DNA of 64,000 nt, taken from the NCBI RefSeq assembly GCF_001831495.1, contig NZ_CP017689.1, positions 1,798,001 to 1,862,000 of the forward strand, given 5' to 3'. Shown one piece after another: positions 27,280-35,320 of this stretch; the first letter of the stretch is position 1, and every line of letters starts with the position of its first letter. The position numbers and the translations under genes were made by a program. Below the pieces are notes generated by a model. It saw only the letters and a program-made list of their open reading frames with translations, had not been told where the DNA came from and made no database searches. This stretch comes from Thalassotalea crassostreae (GTDB lineage Bacteria > Pseudomonadota > Gammaproteobacteria > Enterobacterales > Alteromonadaceae).

Positions 27280-28893
27280 ATTTTCAGAACACAAACTATG
27301 TAACTCATTAAGAGTTGATTGGCTATGAGTATTGGTTGAATTTTCCGATAGCTTTTCTAATTTTTCCATAAATGAGGCATCAATACCGGGTAATTTTTGT
27401 GGCTTTTGTTTTGGTTCATTAAAGTCAGGAGATTGCTGTTCAAACAAGTAAGCCTCTAACGATTCTAATACCGCCATTTTTTCTTCATTTTGCGCGTGTG
27501 TTATCGCAAATCCTTGAATTTCTTTTATGTAACTATCTGCGGTTAAACCGTACTCGCCATTATTAAGTTTGTTATGACAATATTGTTGCCATTCAAGTTG
27601 CTCATTTGCATCTAGTGTATGAGGAAAGTTTCTCGCACGATACCGAAACAATAACGTATCTAAGCGTTTATCACTGAAGTTAAATGGGGTAATACCTAGT
27701 TGCTCGGCAGGCATTTGATGAATTTGCGCCATTTTATCTTTGTCGGCGTATGAAAAGAAACTACCACTATATAGCGCATGCTCAGGATCATCTTTAACGT
27801 CGCCAAAATCTCGAACAAATACTTGTGTTAGTTTTTCATTTACTTGTTGGTGCTTTTCTTTGAGTAATTTCCAATTTGCTAAACAAAACTCTCGATCAAT
27901 GCCGATAGATTCTGCACGCTCTGGCGTTAATGTTTTTGCTGGTGCAACGACAGGGCACTTGTTTATGTGAACCTGTTTAACGGGGATTGGCAATTTACCT
28001 TCCGCTTTTAACTCGTCGTGCCTGGTGTATAAACGATCTTTTATTTCGTCGCTGGTTAAATCAAATAGTGGTGATATGTCTTTACTTAAATCAACGCAGG
28101 TAATGGCATTTTTGTTTACTGGGTCGGCAGCAATTGGCATATACCAGCTGGTATATTTTTGCTCGGGTCCAATTTTTGATGAAGTATGTAAAAAAGGCTT
28201 TAATTCATACAAATTAATTTGTTTAGCCGCTTCAGCTTTAGTGCGAATAGAAAACACAAAGTTATATAGCTTAGGTTGTTTCTCTTTAATAAGCTTAGCC
28301 AATGCAATCGTTGCGTATACATCACTCATTGCATCGTGAGCGGCTTCATGGCTTATACCATTTTCAGCGGTTAATAGTTCTAAACGAAAGCTAACTTTAC
28401 CATCTTCATTGATTGGCCAATTAATCCCTTCAGGTGCTACTGCATGACATAATCTTGCCATATCAATAATATCCCAACGGCTATTACCATCTTTATATTC
28501 ACGGGCATATGGGTCATAAAAATTTCGATAAAACAAATAACGACTTACTTCATCATCAAAACGAATTGAGTTATAGCCGGCAACACAGGTATTAGGCACA
28601 GAAAACAGTGCATGAATTCGAGCCGCAAATTCACATTCCAATAAGCCTTCTTGCTGCGCTTTTTGTGGAGTAATACCAGTGACAAGTGCTGCGCCAGGAT
28701 TTGGCAAGTAATCTTGTGGAGGCTGACAATAAAACATTTCAGGCTCACCAATGATGTTTAAATCGTAATCGGTGCGTATACCGGCAAACTGTGATGGCTT
28801 GTCGAGCTTTGGGCTAACGCCCCAAGTTTCATAATCGTGCCAGAAAATCGACGGCTGATTTGCAGTGTTTTGATTAGTTGTATTTTGATTCAT
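27262..28893 (-). CDS. sbcB: Exodeoxyribonuclease I, 5' end supplied by an integrated element
   Basis: 543 residues from the ATG at 28893; the frame is open 6 codons further to a TTG. It degrades single-stranded DNA 3' to 5', acting in mismatch repair and recombination. DEDD motifs: WHDYETWG near residue 17, AGYNSIRFDDEVSRYLFYRNFYDPY near 105 and AAHDAMSDVYATIALAK near 178. Longer than E. coli ExoI (475), with a Gln/Ser-rich C-terminal tail. Codons upstream of the att core at 28826-28848 belong to the integrated element; the original 5' end sits at 35321-35410. The reading frame is intact, so the enzyme is probably active but has a new N-terminus and promoter. Confidence 0.95.
   Translation of the reverse strand: MNQNTTNQNTANQPSIFWHDYETWGVSPKLDKPSQFAGIRTDYDLNIIGEPEMFYCQPPQDYLPNPGAALVTGITPQKAQQEGLLECEFAARIHALFSVPNTCVAGYNSIRFDDEVSRYLFYRNFYDPYAREYKDGNSRWDIIDMARLCHAVAPEGINWPINEDGKVSFRLELLTAENGISHEAAHDAMSDVYATIALAKLIKEKQPKLYNFVFSIRTKAEAAKQINLYELKPFLHTSSKIGPEQKYTSWYMPIAADPVNKNAITCVDLSKDISPLFDLTSDEIKDRLYTRHDELKAEGKLPIPVKQVHINKCPVVAPAKTLTPERAESIGIDREFCLANWKLLKEKHQQVNEKLTQVFVRDFGDVKDDPEHALYSGSFFSYADKDKMAQIHQMPAEQLGITPFNFSDKRLDTLLFRYRARNFPHTLDANEQLEWQQYCHNKLNNGEYGLTADSYIKEIQGFAITHAQNEEKMAVLESLEAYLFEQQSPDFNEPKQKPQKLPGIDASFMEKLEKLSENSTNTHSQSTLNELHSLCSENKKEQK
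28826..28848. repeat. Attachment core, left copy (within functional sbcB)
   Basis: A 23-bp sequence identical to 35343-35365. Read on the - strand it codes I-F-W-H-D-Y-E-T, exonuclease motif I of SbcB. Confidence 0.88.
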
Positions 28894-28922
28894 TTTATTA
28901 TTTAAAAACAATCACTTGGATT

Positions 28923-28931
28923 TGTTATAAT
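28923..28931 (+). promoter_or_regulatory. Candidate extended -10 promoter for the integrase
   Basis: TGTTATAAT: a perfect TATAAT (28926-28931) preceded by TGT. No recognisable -35. It lies between the divergent sbcB start and the integrase. Confidence 0.35.
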
Positions 28932-28983
28932 GTTTTGTTGTCGAATGTTGTTTTATCAAATTAAACCTAGTTTTAGACGGTTT

Positions 28984-29026
28984 GTGTACCCTTATGTGTA
29001 CCCAAAACTCCTATTATTGTGTACCC
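28984..29026 (+). repeat. Integrase arm-site candidates, left end
   Basis: Three direct copies of GTGTACCC at 28984-28991, 28996-29003 and 29019-29026. The middle copy sits in TATGTGTACCCAAAA (28993-29007), which recurs exactly at the right end of the element (35281-35295). The last copy ends next to the integrase ribosome site, so occupancy could also repress the integrase. Confidence 0.7.
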
Positions 29027-29041
29027 AAAGGAGTGGGACAC

Positions 29042-30184
29042 ATGTCATTAAGTAACGCAAAATTAAAATCGCTATTGAACAAACCTCAAGAAAAAAGATT
29101 TGAGCTATCTGATAGAGATGGGTTAAGTGTGCGTGTATCAATAACCGGCACGTTAACCTTCCAATATCGTTTCCGATTTAAAGGTAAAGCAAAGCGTTTA
29201 TCTTTAGGTCAATATCCTGGAGTCACCTTATCACAGTGTCGGCAGAAAATCCCTGAAATTAAACAGTACCTTCAAGAGGGTAAAGATCCTATAGCTGAGC
29301 TTAAAAGAAAGCGATTTGATAACAAAATTATGATTGATGATTGCATAAAGGCATTTATGGAACGACATGTAGTAAGACTTAGCCCTAAAACGCAATACTT
29401 ATACAAGTATACGTTTAACAAGCACGTTTTAGGAAAGTGTGAGATTCCAGCCGAAGAAATTACTATGAGCGAATGGTTTGAGTTTTTTGACCGTATCGAA
29501 GATCAGCACTCAAGTATTACAGCCCGCGATATGCTAGTTAGAATGAAAACTTGTATGCGCTTTGCGATTAAGCGAGGAATTATAGAAAGCACACCGTTAT
29601 TGTCGATTGCGACCAAGGATATTGGTAGTAACTCTGCCATAGGAGAGAGGGTTGTATCACCAGAAGAAATAAGAACGGTTTGGCGTGAGTTAGATAAATC
29701 AAAATGCTATCCAACAACCGCAAACTCTATAAAACTGGCATCTTTAACTGGTGCCAGGCTTGGTGAAATCAGACATATGAAAAAGGATCATTTAGATCTT
29801 AAAAACAAAATATGGACAGTACCTAAAGAAATAAGCAAAACACGCAAAACAATCGTAAGACCAATCGCACCAGAGGCATTTAAGATCATTAAATGGCAAT
29901 TAGATACGTTTGGCGAAATAACTGATTACGTCTTTCCTTCGGGCAGCTATAAGAAACAAATTTCGCCGCAAACTATCAATAAGCTTAGTCGACATGTTGT
30001 TGCAAGAGCGAAAATGGCGCCTTGGAGTAGTCATGACTTTAGACGCTCACTTTCGACAATTTTGTCGTCTAAAGGCGTCGAACTGCATGTTTCAGAAAAA
30101 ATGTTAGGTCATAACTTAGGCGGGATCTTAGCTGTGTATAATAAGCATCATTGGATTGAAGAGCAAAGAGCAGCTTATGAGTAA
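29042..30184 (+). CDS. Tyrosine-type site-specific integrase
   Basis: 380 residues from ATG 29042, which has AAAGGAG 8 bases ahead; the frame is open 20 codons upstream through the arm sites, but that start lacks support. An N-terminal arm-DNA-binding domain (P4-integrase style, about 10-85, with GLSVRVSITGTLTFQYRFRFKGK) is followed by a core-binding region (about 95-180) and the catalytic domain. Catalytic residues are all present: Arg239 (TGARLGEI), a Lys in SKTRK, His331 and Arg334 (HDFRRS), His in LGHNLG and Tyr366 (AVYNKHH). Predicted to integrate and excise the element at the sbcB att core. Confidence 0.95.
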   Translation: MSLSNAKLKSLLNKPQEKRFELSDRDGLSVRVSITGTLTFQYRFRFKGKAKRLSLGQYPGVTLSQCRQKIPEIKQYLQEGKDPIAELKRKRFDNKIMIDDCIKAFMERHVVRLSPKTQYLYKYTFNKHVLGKCEIPAEEITMSEWFEFFDRIEDQHSSITARDMLVRMKTCMRFAIKRGIIESTPLLSIATKDIGSNSAIGERVVSPEEIRTVWRELDKSKCYPTTANSIKLASLTGARLGEIRHMKKDHLDLKNKIWTVPKEISKTRKTIVRPIAPEAFKIIKWQLDTFGEITDYVFPSGSYKKQISPQTINKLSRHVVARAKMAPWSSHDFRRSLSTILSSKGVELHVSEKMLGHNLGGILAVYNKHHWIEEQRAAYE

Positions 30185-30254
30185 TGGGAATCAATTGTTT
30201 TAGATAAGTAACTCATATCTATTCTGTCACTTGTAATTGGCAGGGGAGATGTAA

Positions 30255-30398
30255 CCTGACAGGCAGCAAAGTCGACTTTATGCTTGTAACAGTATAATTT
30301 TAGTTGAGAGTAGTTCAGAATTATATGTATTAGAAATTAAAGGTCGTAATGGTGACCTGTTTGGACAAAAACCAAAACTCGATCCAATCGACAAATAA
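30255..30398 (+). pseudogene. Possible 3' remnant of an unknown gene
   Basis: A 47-codon open stretch without a start codon. Its end, SSSELYVLEIKGRNGDLFGQKP, has real-protein character (a beta strand plus an E-I-K-like pair as in nuclease folds) and closes at TAA. It lies in an otherwise gene-free gap of 315 bp between the integrase and the next cargo gene. It may be the tail of a gene lost by deletion; it could also be chance. Confidence 0.3.
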
Positions 30399-30499
30399 TA
30401 AGTTGCTTAAACCTAAAAAACAGCAGACTGCGCTCGAATCTTGCTATAATAGCTAATTTTTTAGACGCTTAATAAAGCCATGTATGACTGGAGTATACC

Positions 30500-30898
30500 G
30501 TGATATTAAAAAAAATTAACTATTCAGAATTAAATTCTAAAGCGAAGGAAATGTACAACTTCCAAAAAGCATCCGCTAAATTGGCTGATTATGGCTTTAC
30601 TACAATGTGGCTTAGTAATGATTGGCAAGGTGCTGACTTTATTGGCGTACATGTTGATGGAGTTACTGATATTAAGGTCCAATTAAAAGCTCGTCTTTCG
30701 CTTAGTAAAAAATACGTAGGAAAAAATATCTATATGTGTTTTATAGAGGATAACTATATTTACCTTTATCCGCATGATGAAATTTTAGATTTAATGGAGC
30801 ATCGTATTTCAGACCAGACATACATTACAACAGGCTCATGGAGCACACCAAAACTTTCTAAGCAAAATAAAGAGTTACTTAAAAAATATATCTTGTAA
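30500..30898 (+). CDS. Small protein with PD-(D/E)XK-like nuclease core
   Basis: 132 residues from a GTG with GGAG 6 bases upstream. After a helical start (LNSKAKEMYNFQKASAKLADYGF) comes WQGADFIGVHVDG...IKVQLKAR: a strand with Asp, then Q-x-K. That is the spacing of the D...(D/E/Q)xK metal site in PD-(D/E)XK nucleases. I recall similar small proteins in mobile elements but no proven function. Candidates are a restriction-type or anti-phage nuclease, or a DNA-metabolism accessory. Its neighbour 74 bp downstream is an HNH protein. Confidence 0.7.
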   Translation: MILKKINYSELNSKAKEMYNFQKASAKLADYGFTTMWLSNDWQGADFIGVHVDGVTDIKVQLKARLSLSKKYVGKNIYMCFIEDNYIYLYPHDEILDLMEHRISDQTYITTGSWSTPKLSKQNKELLKKYIL

Positions 30899-30972
30899 CA
30901 CAGCTTAAACTGCTTATAGCAATACAATTAAAGGTAACATTTACCGTTAATTATCAGACGTTAGGTATTAAT

Positions 30973-31533
30973 ATGAATCATTTATCAACATTACAGCAAG
31001 TCACAAATGCCCTTCTTGAAAATAACAAAAATGACGCCTCAAAAATATTAAAAGAAAGTTATCCTTTTATTCCTAGTACAAAAATCAAGCGTTCATATAC
31101 GCAGTTCCAATCGCTAGAAGTTTTTATTAAGGATGGATTTATTGACCGATATTCAGGTGCAAAATTAGTATACCCATCTGTTTTATACGCCATATCAGAT
31201 GCTCTTCCTGAACAGTTTCCAATGGGAGGAGGAAGATCTAATTCGCATAGCGCTCATTGGGAGCTTTTTCCAACAGTAGATCATTTATATCCAGTGTCTA
31301 GAGGAGGCCAAGACAATATGGAAAACTGGATGACAACGTCGATGACAAACAACCTAGCTAAATCTTCAGCTACGCTAGAGGAAATAAATTGGAAGTTATA
31401 CCCCGCTGGAAATGCAGGGAGTTGGGACGGTTTATGCTCTTGGTACCTAGAATATCATAAAGAACACCCTTATATTGCAGATATGAAAAACAACAAGGGA
31501 TGGCATAAAGCTTTAATAAAGAAATATACGTAA
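30973..31533 (+). CDS. HNH endonuclease-like protein
   Basis: 186 residues. The core FPTVDHLYPVSRGGQDNMENWMTTSMTNNLAKS (about 98-130) follows the HNH beta-beta-alpha-metal pattern (D-H, then GG-D-x-x-x-N, then N-x-x-K). The upstream half is YSGAKLVYPS, where many HNH proteins have a Cys pair; no zinc ribbon is present here. The N-terminal 60 residues are helical and unrecognised, and a Trp-rich C-terminal extension follows. Likely a metal-dependent DNase. With the preceding gene it forms a same-strand cargo pair in the sbcB element; a defence role is inference. Confidence 0.72.
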   Translation: MNHLSTLQQVTNALLENNKNDASKILKESYPFIPSTKIKRSYTQFQSLEVFIKDGFIDRYSGAKLVYPSVLYAISDALPEQFPMGGGRSNSHSAHWELFPTVDHLYPVSRGGQDNMENWMTTSMTNNLAKSSATLEEINWKLYPAGNAGSWDGLCSWYLEYHKEHPYIADMKNNKGWHKALIKKYT

Positions 31534-31708
31534 CAAACTTACAAATATGTTTTCAATTGTTGGATTGTGGCACTATGAATGGTCTTAGCCTATTTATAAC
31601 ACCTACGATTAGTATGATCTTTCAGATTTGTTTAAGGTGTGTTGTTCGTGGTTGATAGTTCAAGTTGAGACTTATAGATTTGGGGAGAGTAACTAACTCA
31701 CCCAGCAA
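31534..31708. other. Gene-free gap before the IS66-like leader
   Basis: No coding character or clear terminator after the HNH gene. It leads into the 73-bp inverted repeat at 31709. Confidence 0.35.
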
Positions 31709-31781
31709 TTGAACTCAGTTATGTTATTTCCAAATTAAATTAAGGAGATAACTATGAGAATTATGAGAAACCAAGAGCAAT
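31709..31781 (+). repeat. Inverted repeat, left copy (IS66-like tnpA leader and start)
   Basis: 73 bp matching the reverse complement of 35034-35106 at 66 of 73 positions by my alignment. It carries an AAGGAGATAACTATG ribosome site and start, plus the first ten codons of tnpA. Confidence 0.85.
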
Positions 31782-32051
31782 GGCAATCCATAATTAAAGA
31801 GCAACAAGCTAGCGGTTTAACTATCGTGGAATACTACGAACAGAATCAATTATCAACAACGACTTTTTACGCTGTAAGAAAGAAGCTCGGCTTGTCGTCA
31901 ACAAGCTTTGTTCGCGCCAAAAATTACGCAGAAAGTGGAAGTAATTGAAGAGACGCCGCCAATTATGATCATGGTTGGTAAGGCAAGTGTCAGTTTGCCT
32001 GCAACAACGTCGGCCACCTATCTTAGTCATTTATTGCGTGAGTTTGTTTAA
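31754..32051 (+). pseudogene. Frameshifted IS66-family accessory protein TnpA
   Basis: Codons from 31754 give an N-terminal TnpA-like helix-turn-helix (WQSIIKEQQASGLTIVEYYEQNQLSTTTFYAVRKKLG) and stop at 31948. A shift near the five-A run at 31920-31924 restores the rest: VEVIEETPPIMIMVGKASVSLP and ATYLSHLLREFV to TAA at 32049-32051. Together they make about 99 residues, the normal TnpA length. IS66 TnpA is a DNA-binding accessory of the transposase. The tnpB and tnpC genes are gone, except perhaps the first few codons after 32051 (MKMFLED). A decayed insertion sequence. Confidence 0.75.
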
Positions 32052-32146
32052 TGAAAATGTTTCTTGAAGATAAGCCCGATTTGTTTTTTACAAAATAACC
32101 GTTATATTATAGTTTGTTTTTTGTACAAAAAGCCAAGGATGAATAG

Positions 32147-34966
32147 ATGGGAATTTACAAAATAAAAAAGGGCACCATTGCGATTGTTCTTTTTACTTTA
32201 CTGATTGGGTGTGGAGGTGATGGAAGTGACACCAATAAGGCTGAACCATCAACTCAAGAAACTACAAAATATAATGTGAGTGGTAATGCTAAAGGCGTTG
32301 CTACTGAAGGTTTAGTTATTTCATTGAATAGCGATGAAACACTATCGATTAGCCAGGATCAGGAAGCTTTTGAATTCACTAGTGACTTTGCTGGGCAAGA
32401 TAGCTATGACGTGCAGATAATGAGTCAGCCACAGGGATTACACTGTCAATTGTATAATGGTGCAGGTGTATTTCAATCCTCAAACGTAACTGATTTAGCT
32501 ATTGAGTGCCATCAGTTGATATCTCTAGGTACTGTCCGTCAACATGAGATATTATCTTTAGAATCTGGCAATTTAAACACTGATATGCCACTTGTTGCTA
32601 ATTTTAATGAACAGTTAAATATTGATGTTTTTAGTAATGAAGAAACGTTAAGTATTGCGCTTCCAGCATTAAATGTTGGGGATTATGTATTTATAGTTAC
32701 TGACGGTGAAAACTCAATTGCATATTCGTTCACTTTTCTTGAAGATATACCTGTAATTGCTGCACCACAAGACTTTACAACGTCATTACTGGACGATTTT
32801 TCACAAGAGGTTTTGAGCGATCTTAATTTTGCAACTGATCAGGGTAATATTCAGGACTTAGAAGGCTTACTTGATTTTATTGAAAGGCTTAAAGAGCAAA
32901 TCAGTAACTTAAATGAGGAAGAGCAGTTGGAAGTTGCTCAAATATTAAAGGCTAATTGGAGGGTAAAAAAAACTACCTCTGGTGCTCCCTTGCATTCGGG
33001 AATACAAGCAGTAGGATTATCTAATAAAGAGGATATCTATCAGCAATGTGACAATTCTATAAACACCTTCACTATTGACGCTTTAAAATTCAAAGGCACT
33101 CTTACCTATGTGGTGGGGATTGTGGCTGTTTCTGCAGCAACTAGTGGAGGTGTTGCTGCAGGGCCTGCATTTATAGCTGGGCTTGCGATATTAGCCTACG
33201 AGACCAAAAACCATATTTCGGCACAAAATACTTTAATGGAACATTGTTATGTGAACTTATCGGTAGACATTTTCGAACAACTTACTACGCAAGCAAATAA
33301 ACCTCAAATATTGGCTTATACAGGAAAAATGAATTCAGATAATGACCTTGATATTGTTGCAAAACTAGATGAGTTGATAATTGAGGTCGGTAACAAAGCT
33401 AGGTTGGGGTATTTGGTTTCGTATAAGTACATTCAGGAAGTTCAAAAAAAGTTACAAGATTCGAAAAAAGCAAGTGAAAATGCTTTAGGAAAGATTAAAG
33501 AAAGTATAGATGAATTAGTAACTTGGCTGAGCAAAGTTGGTAAACCAAACGAAAAAGACTTTCAGCCGGAACCCATGATTGAAGTTAGCGTTTCAGGTGA
33601 AGCATCTCAATGGCTAAATGCTAGTTCGCATGAAGGTTATATTGAAATTAGTGCTGATGAGCTCTTCGAGAATAAACCAGAGAGTACTAATAAAGTTTTA
33701 GAAGCGTTATTAACAGTTAAAAACGTAGTAACAAATGCAGTAGGAACCGTTAAAGTCCTTTTGACTCAAACTAATGTGCCGATTATTACAGAGGGAACAT
33801 ATGAATCAAAGGTCGGTGAAGCATGGGATTTATATTATCCTTTAGAATCGGATAAGTATTTTTTAGAAGTTATTAATAGCGGTGGTACATTCGGAGAACT
33901 AAGCGCTAATAATGCTGCTCAAGATGGTTACAACTTAATCTACGAGTCATTTAGATCAAACTGTTCGGATAAAAAGTGTTCAAATGCCCCTGCTGCGGAT
34001 ATATTTACCATTCGAGCTTATTATGAATGGGATGATGGTTCAAGAGATTATTCAGAGCCCGCAGTCATTACTGTAAACTTATTACCACCATTATACCTTG
34101 AAGATATGGAGTTAGACGTAAACCAATTAGAGTCGACCTATTTTATCCCCGCAGGTAATGGACACAAAGGAATCTTCATTTTACAAGAACCCTCTAAGGG
34201 GAAGGTTACTTTCGAAGAGTTTGGCCTTATTTATACTCCAAATGCTGAAAACTTAACCGAACCTTTATCTTTCGATACCTTTAAAATAGCTTCAGAGTTG
34301 GACAATGGTGAAGTTATTGAAGCTTTAATAACAGTAAATATAATTGGGTTGCTTGCACCTGAAGCATATGGCAGTAGTCATAATGTAGATGCTGGCTTTA
34401 GCTATTCAGGAATTGTCACTGGCGCTAATCACACTCATTTTGAAGTTGTTAATACACCGTCATCAGGCACACTGGCAATGAATAGCCAAACTGGTGAGTT
34501 CACGTATACTGCCTTTTCAGATTCTCACGGGAAGACAGATCAGTTTACCTTTAAGACGAAAAATGAAGATTTATTAGAATCAGAAACTGCTCAGGTAAGT
34601 TTTTATATTTTAGAGAAAACAGTGTGGGGCAGTTATAGATTCTGTTTGGTCGTAAACGATGTATGCTGGAATTTATCGATTAGAGAAACAAATGTTGATG
34701 GTGTCGGAGAGTTCAAGTTTGCTAACTATGATTGGGTTGAAACAAACTTGGACGATAATGATTTCTCTTTTACTGTAGTAACGGATACTGTGTATTCAGA
34801 AAGTACATATTGTTTTAAAGAATCAGTTCAAGAATGGAATGTAAATATATTGGGTAAATCGATGACCCAAAAAATCACTACTTATAAAACTGTTAAGACT
34901 GGTAAAGATCCAAGTTACTGTGAATCCCCACATATTGCTATAAATGAATATTATGGAGATTATTAG
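32147..34966 (+). CDS. Large putative lipoprotein, cargo of the sbcB element
   Basis: 939 residues. Type II signal peptide with lipobox LLIGC (Cys22). About residues 38-120 form the short VSG...LVISLNSDETLSISQ...C domain common in marine gammaproteobacterial lipoproteins. About 195-300 is helical and acidic. A glycine/alanine-rich hydrophobic stretch (about 320-355) could be a membrane hairpin and is unusual inside a lipoprotein. Helices follow (about 380-470), then Ig/cadherin-like sheets (about 640-825, with FTYTAFSDSHGKTDQFTFKT). The tail is Cys-rich. No enzymatic motif. Cell-surface location is likely; a protective, adhesion or toxin role cannot be decided. Flanked by inverted IS66-like repeats. 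Confidence 0.8.
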   Translation: MGIYKIKKGTIAIVLFTLLIGCGGDGSDTNKAEPSTQETTKYNVSGNAKGVATEGLVISLNSDETLSISQDQEAFEFTSDFAGQDSYDVQIMSQPQGLHCQLYNGAGVFQSSNVTDLAIECHQLISLGTVRQHEILSLESGNLNTDMPLVANFNEQLNIDVFSNEETLSIALPALNVGDYVFIVTDGENSIAYSFTFLEDIPVIAAPQDFTTSLLDDFSQEVLSDLNFATDQGNIQDLEGLLDFIERLKEQISNLNEEEQLEVAQILKANWRVKKTTSGAPLHSGIQAVGLSNKEDIYQQCDNSINTFTIDALKFKGTLTYVVGIVAVSAATSGGVAAGPAFIAGLAILAYETKNHISAQNTLMEHCYVNLSVDIFEQLTTQANKPQILAYTGKMNSDNDLDIVAKLDELIIEVGNKARLGYLVSYKYIQEVQKKLQDSKKASENALGKIKESIDELVTWLSKVGKPNEKDFQPEPMIEVSVSGEASQWLNASSHEGYIEISADELFENKPESTNKVLEALLTVKNVVTNAVGTVKVLLTQTNVPIITEGTYESKVGEAWDLYYPLESDKYFLEVINSGGTFGELSANNAAQDGYNLIYESFRSNCSDKKCSNAPAADIFTIRAYYEWDDGSRDYSEPAVITVNLLPPLYLEDMELDVNQLESTYFIPAGNGHKGIFILQEPSKGKVTFEEFGLIYTPNAENLTEPLSFDTFKIASELDNGEVIEALITVNIIGLLAPEAYGSSHNVDAGFSYSGIVTGANHTHFEVVNTPSSGTLAMNSQTGEFTYTAFSDSHGKTDQFTFKTKNEDLLESETAQVSFYILEKTVWGSYRFCLVVNDVCWNLSIRETNVDGVGEFKFANYDWVETNLDDNDFSFTVVTDTVYSESTYCFKESVQEWNVNILGKSMTQKITTYKTVKTGKDPSYCESPHIAINEYYGDY

Positions 34967-35033
34967 TGGGGTTATATTCAAAAGAGCCCTATAATTAACG
35001 TAACAGGTAAGAATTAGTCAAGAGCATACATGT
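34967..35033. other. Gene-free stretch after the lipoprotein
   Basis: A short region with no terminator seen. From here to 35667 no gene is supported; the interval holds the right inverted repeat, arm sites, att core and sbcB remnant listed separately. Confidence 0.4.
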
Positions 35034-35106
35034 ATTGCTCTTGGCTACGCATAACTCTCATAGTTATCTCCTTAAATTAATTTGGAAATAGCATAGCTGA
35101 GTTCAA
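35034..35106 (-). repeat. Inverted repeat, right copy (IS66-like tnpA leader and start)
   Basis: Reverse-complement partner of 31709-31781. It preserves the ribosome site, ATG and about ten tnpA codons, then the similarity stops. The copy is truncated and points back toward the lipoprotein gene. Confidence 0.85.
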
Positions 35107-35283
35107 ACGTTAGAGGCAGGTGTTGTTTGCTAGACGCTTACTTTTGTTCTGATCAAACAGTACATATCTATCTAAACTTAAACCATTTGGTACCATTCCA
35201 TTTAACGTCTTTCACATTTTCTCAATGTAGTTATATTTCTATATCAACAATATTTGTAGTTTGTTTATCGTTAAAAAATATAT

Positions 35284-35303
35284 GTGTACCCAAAAGGGTA
35301 CCC
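35284..35303 (+). repeat. Integrase arm-site candidates, right end
   Basis: GTGTACCC (35284-35291) within TATGTGTACCCAAAA, then the palindrome GGGTACCC (35296-35303), 40 bp inside the right att core. Same sequence and orientation as the left-end copies. Confidence 0.7.
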
Positions 35304-35320
35304 ACAATTCAAAAGTGGGG

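Noticed and set aside
30899..30972. Integron attC-like site (GTTAGGT before the HNH gene)
   Set aside because: The 7-base core fits GTTRRRY, but no complementary left arm could be paired and the integrase is not IntI-like.
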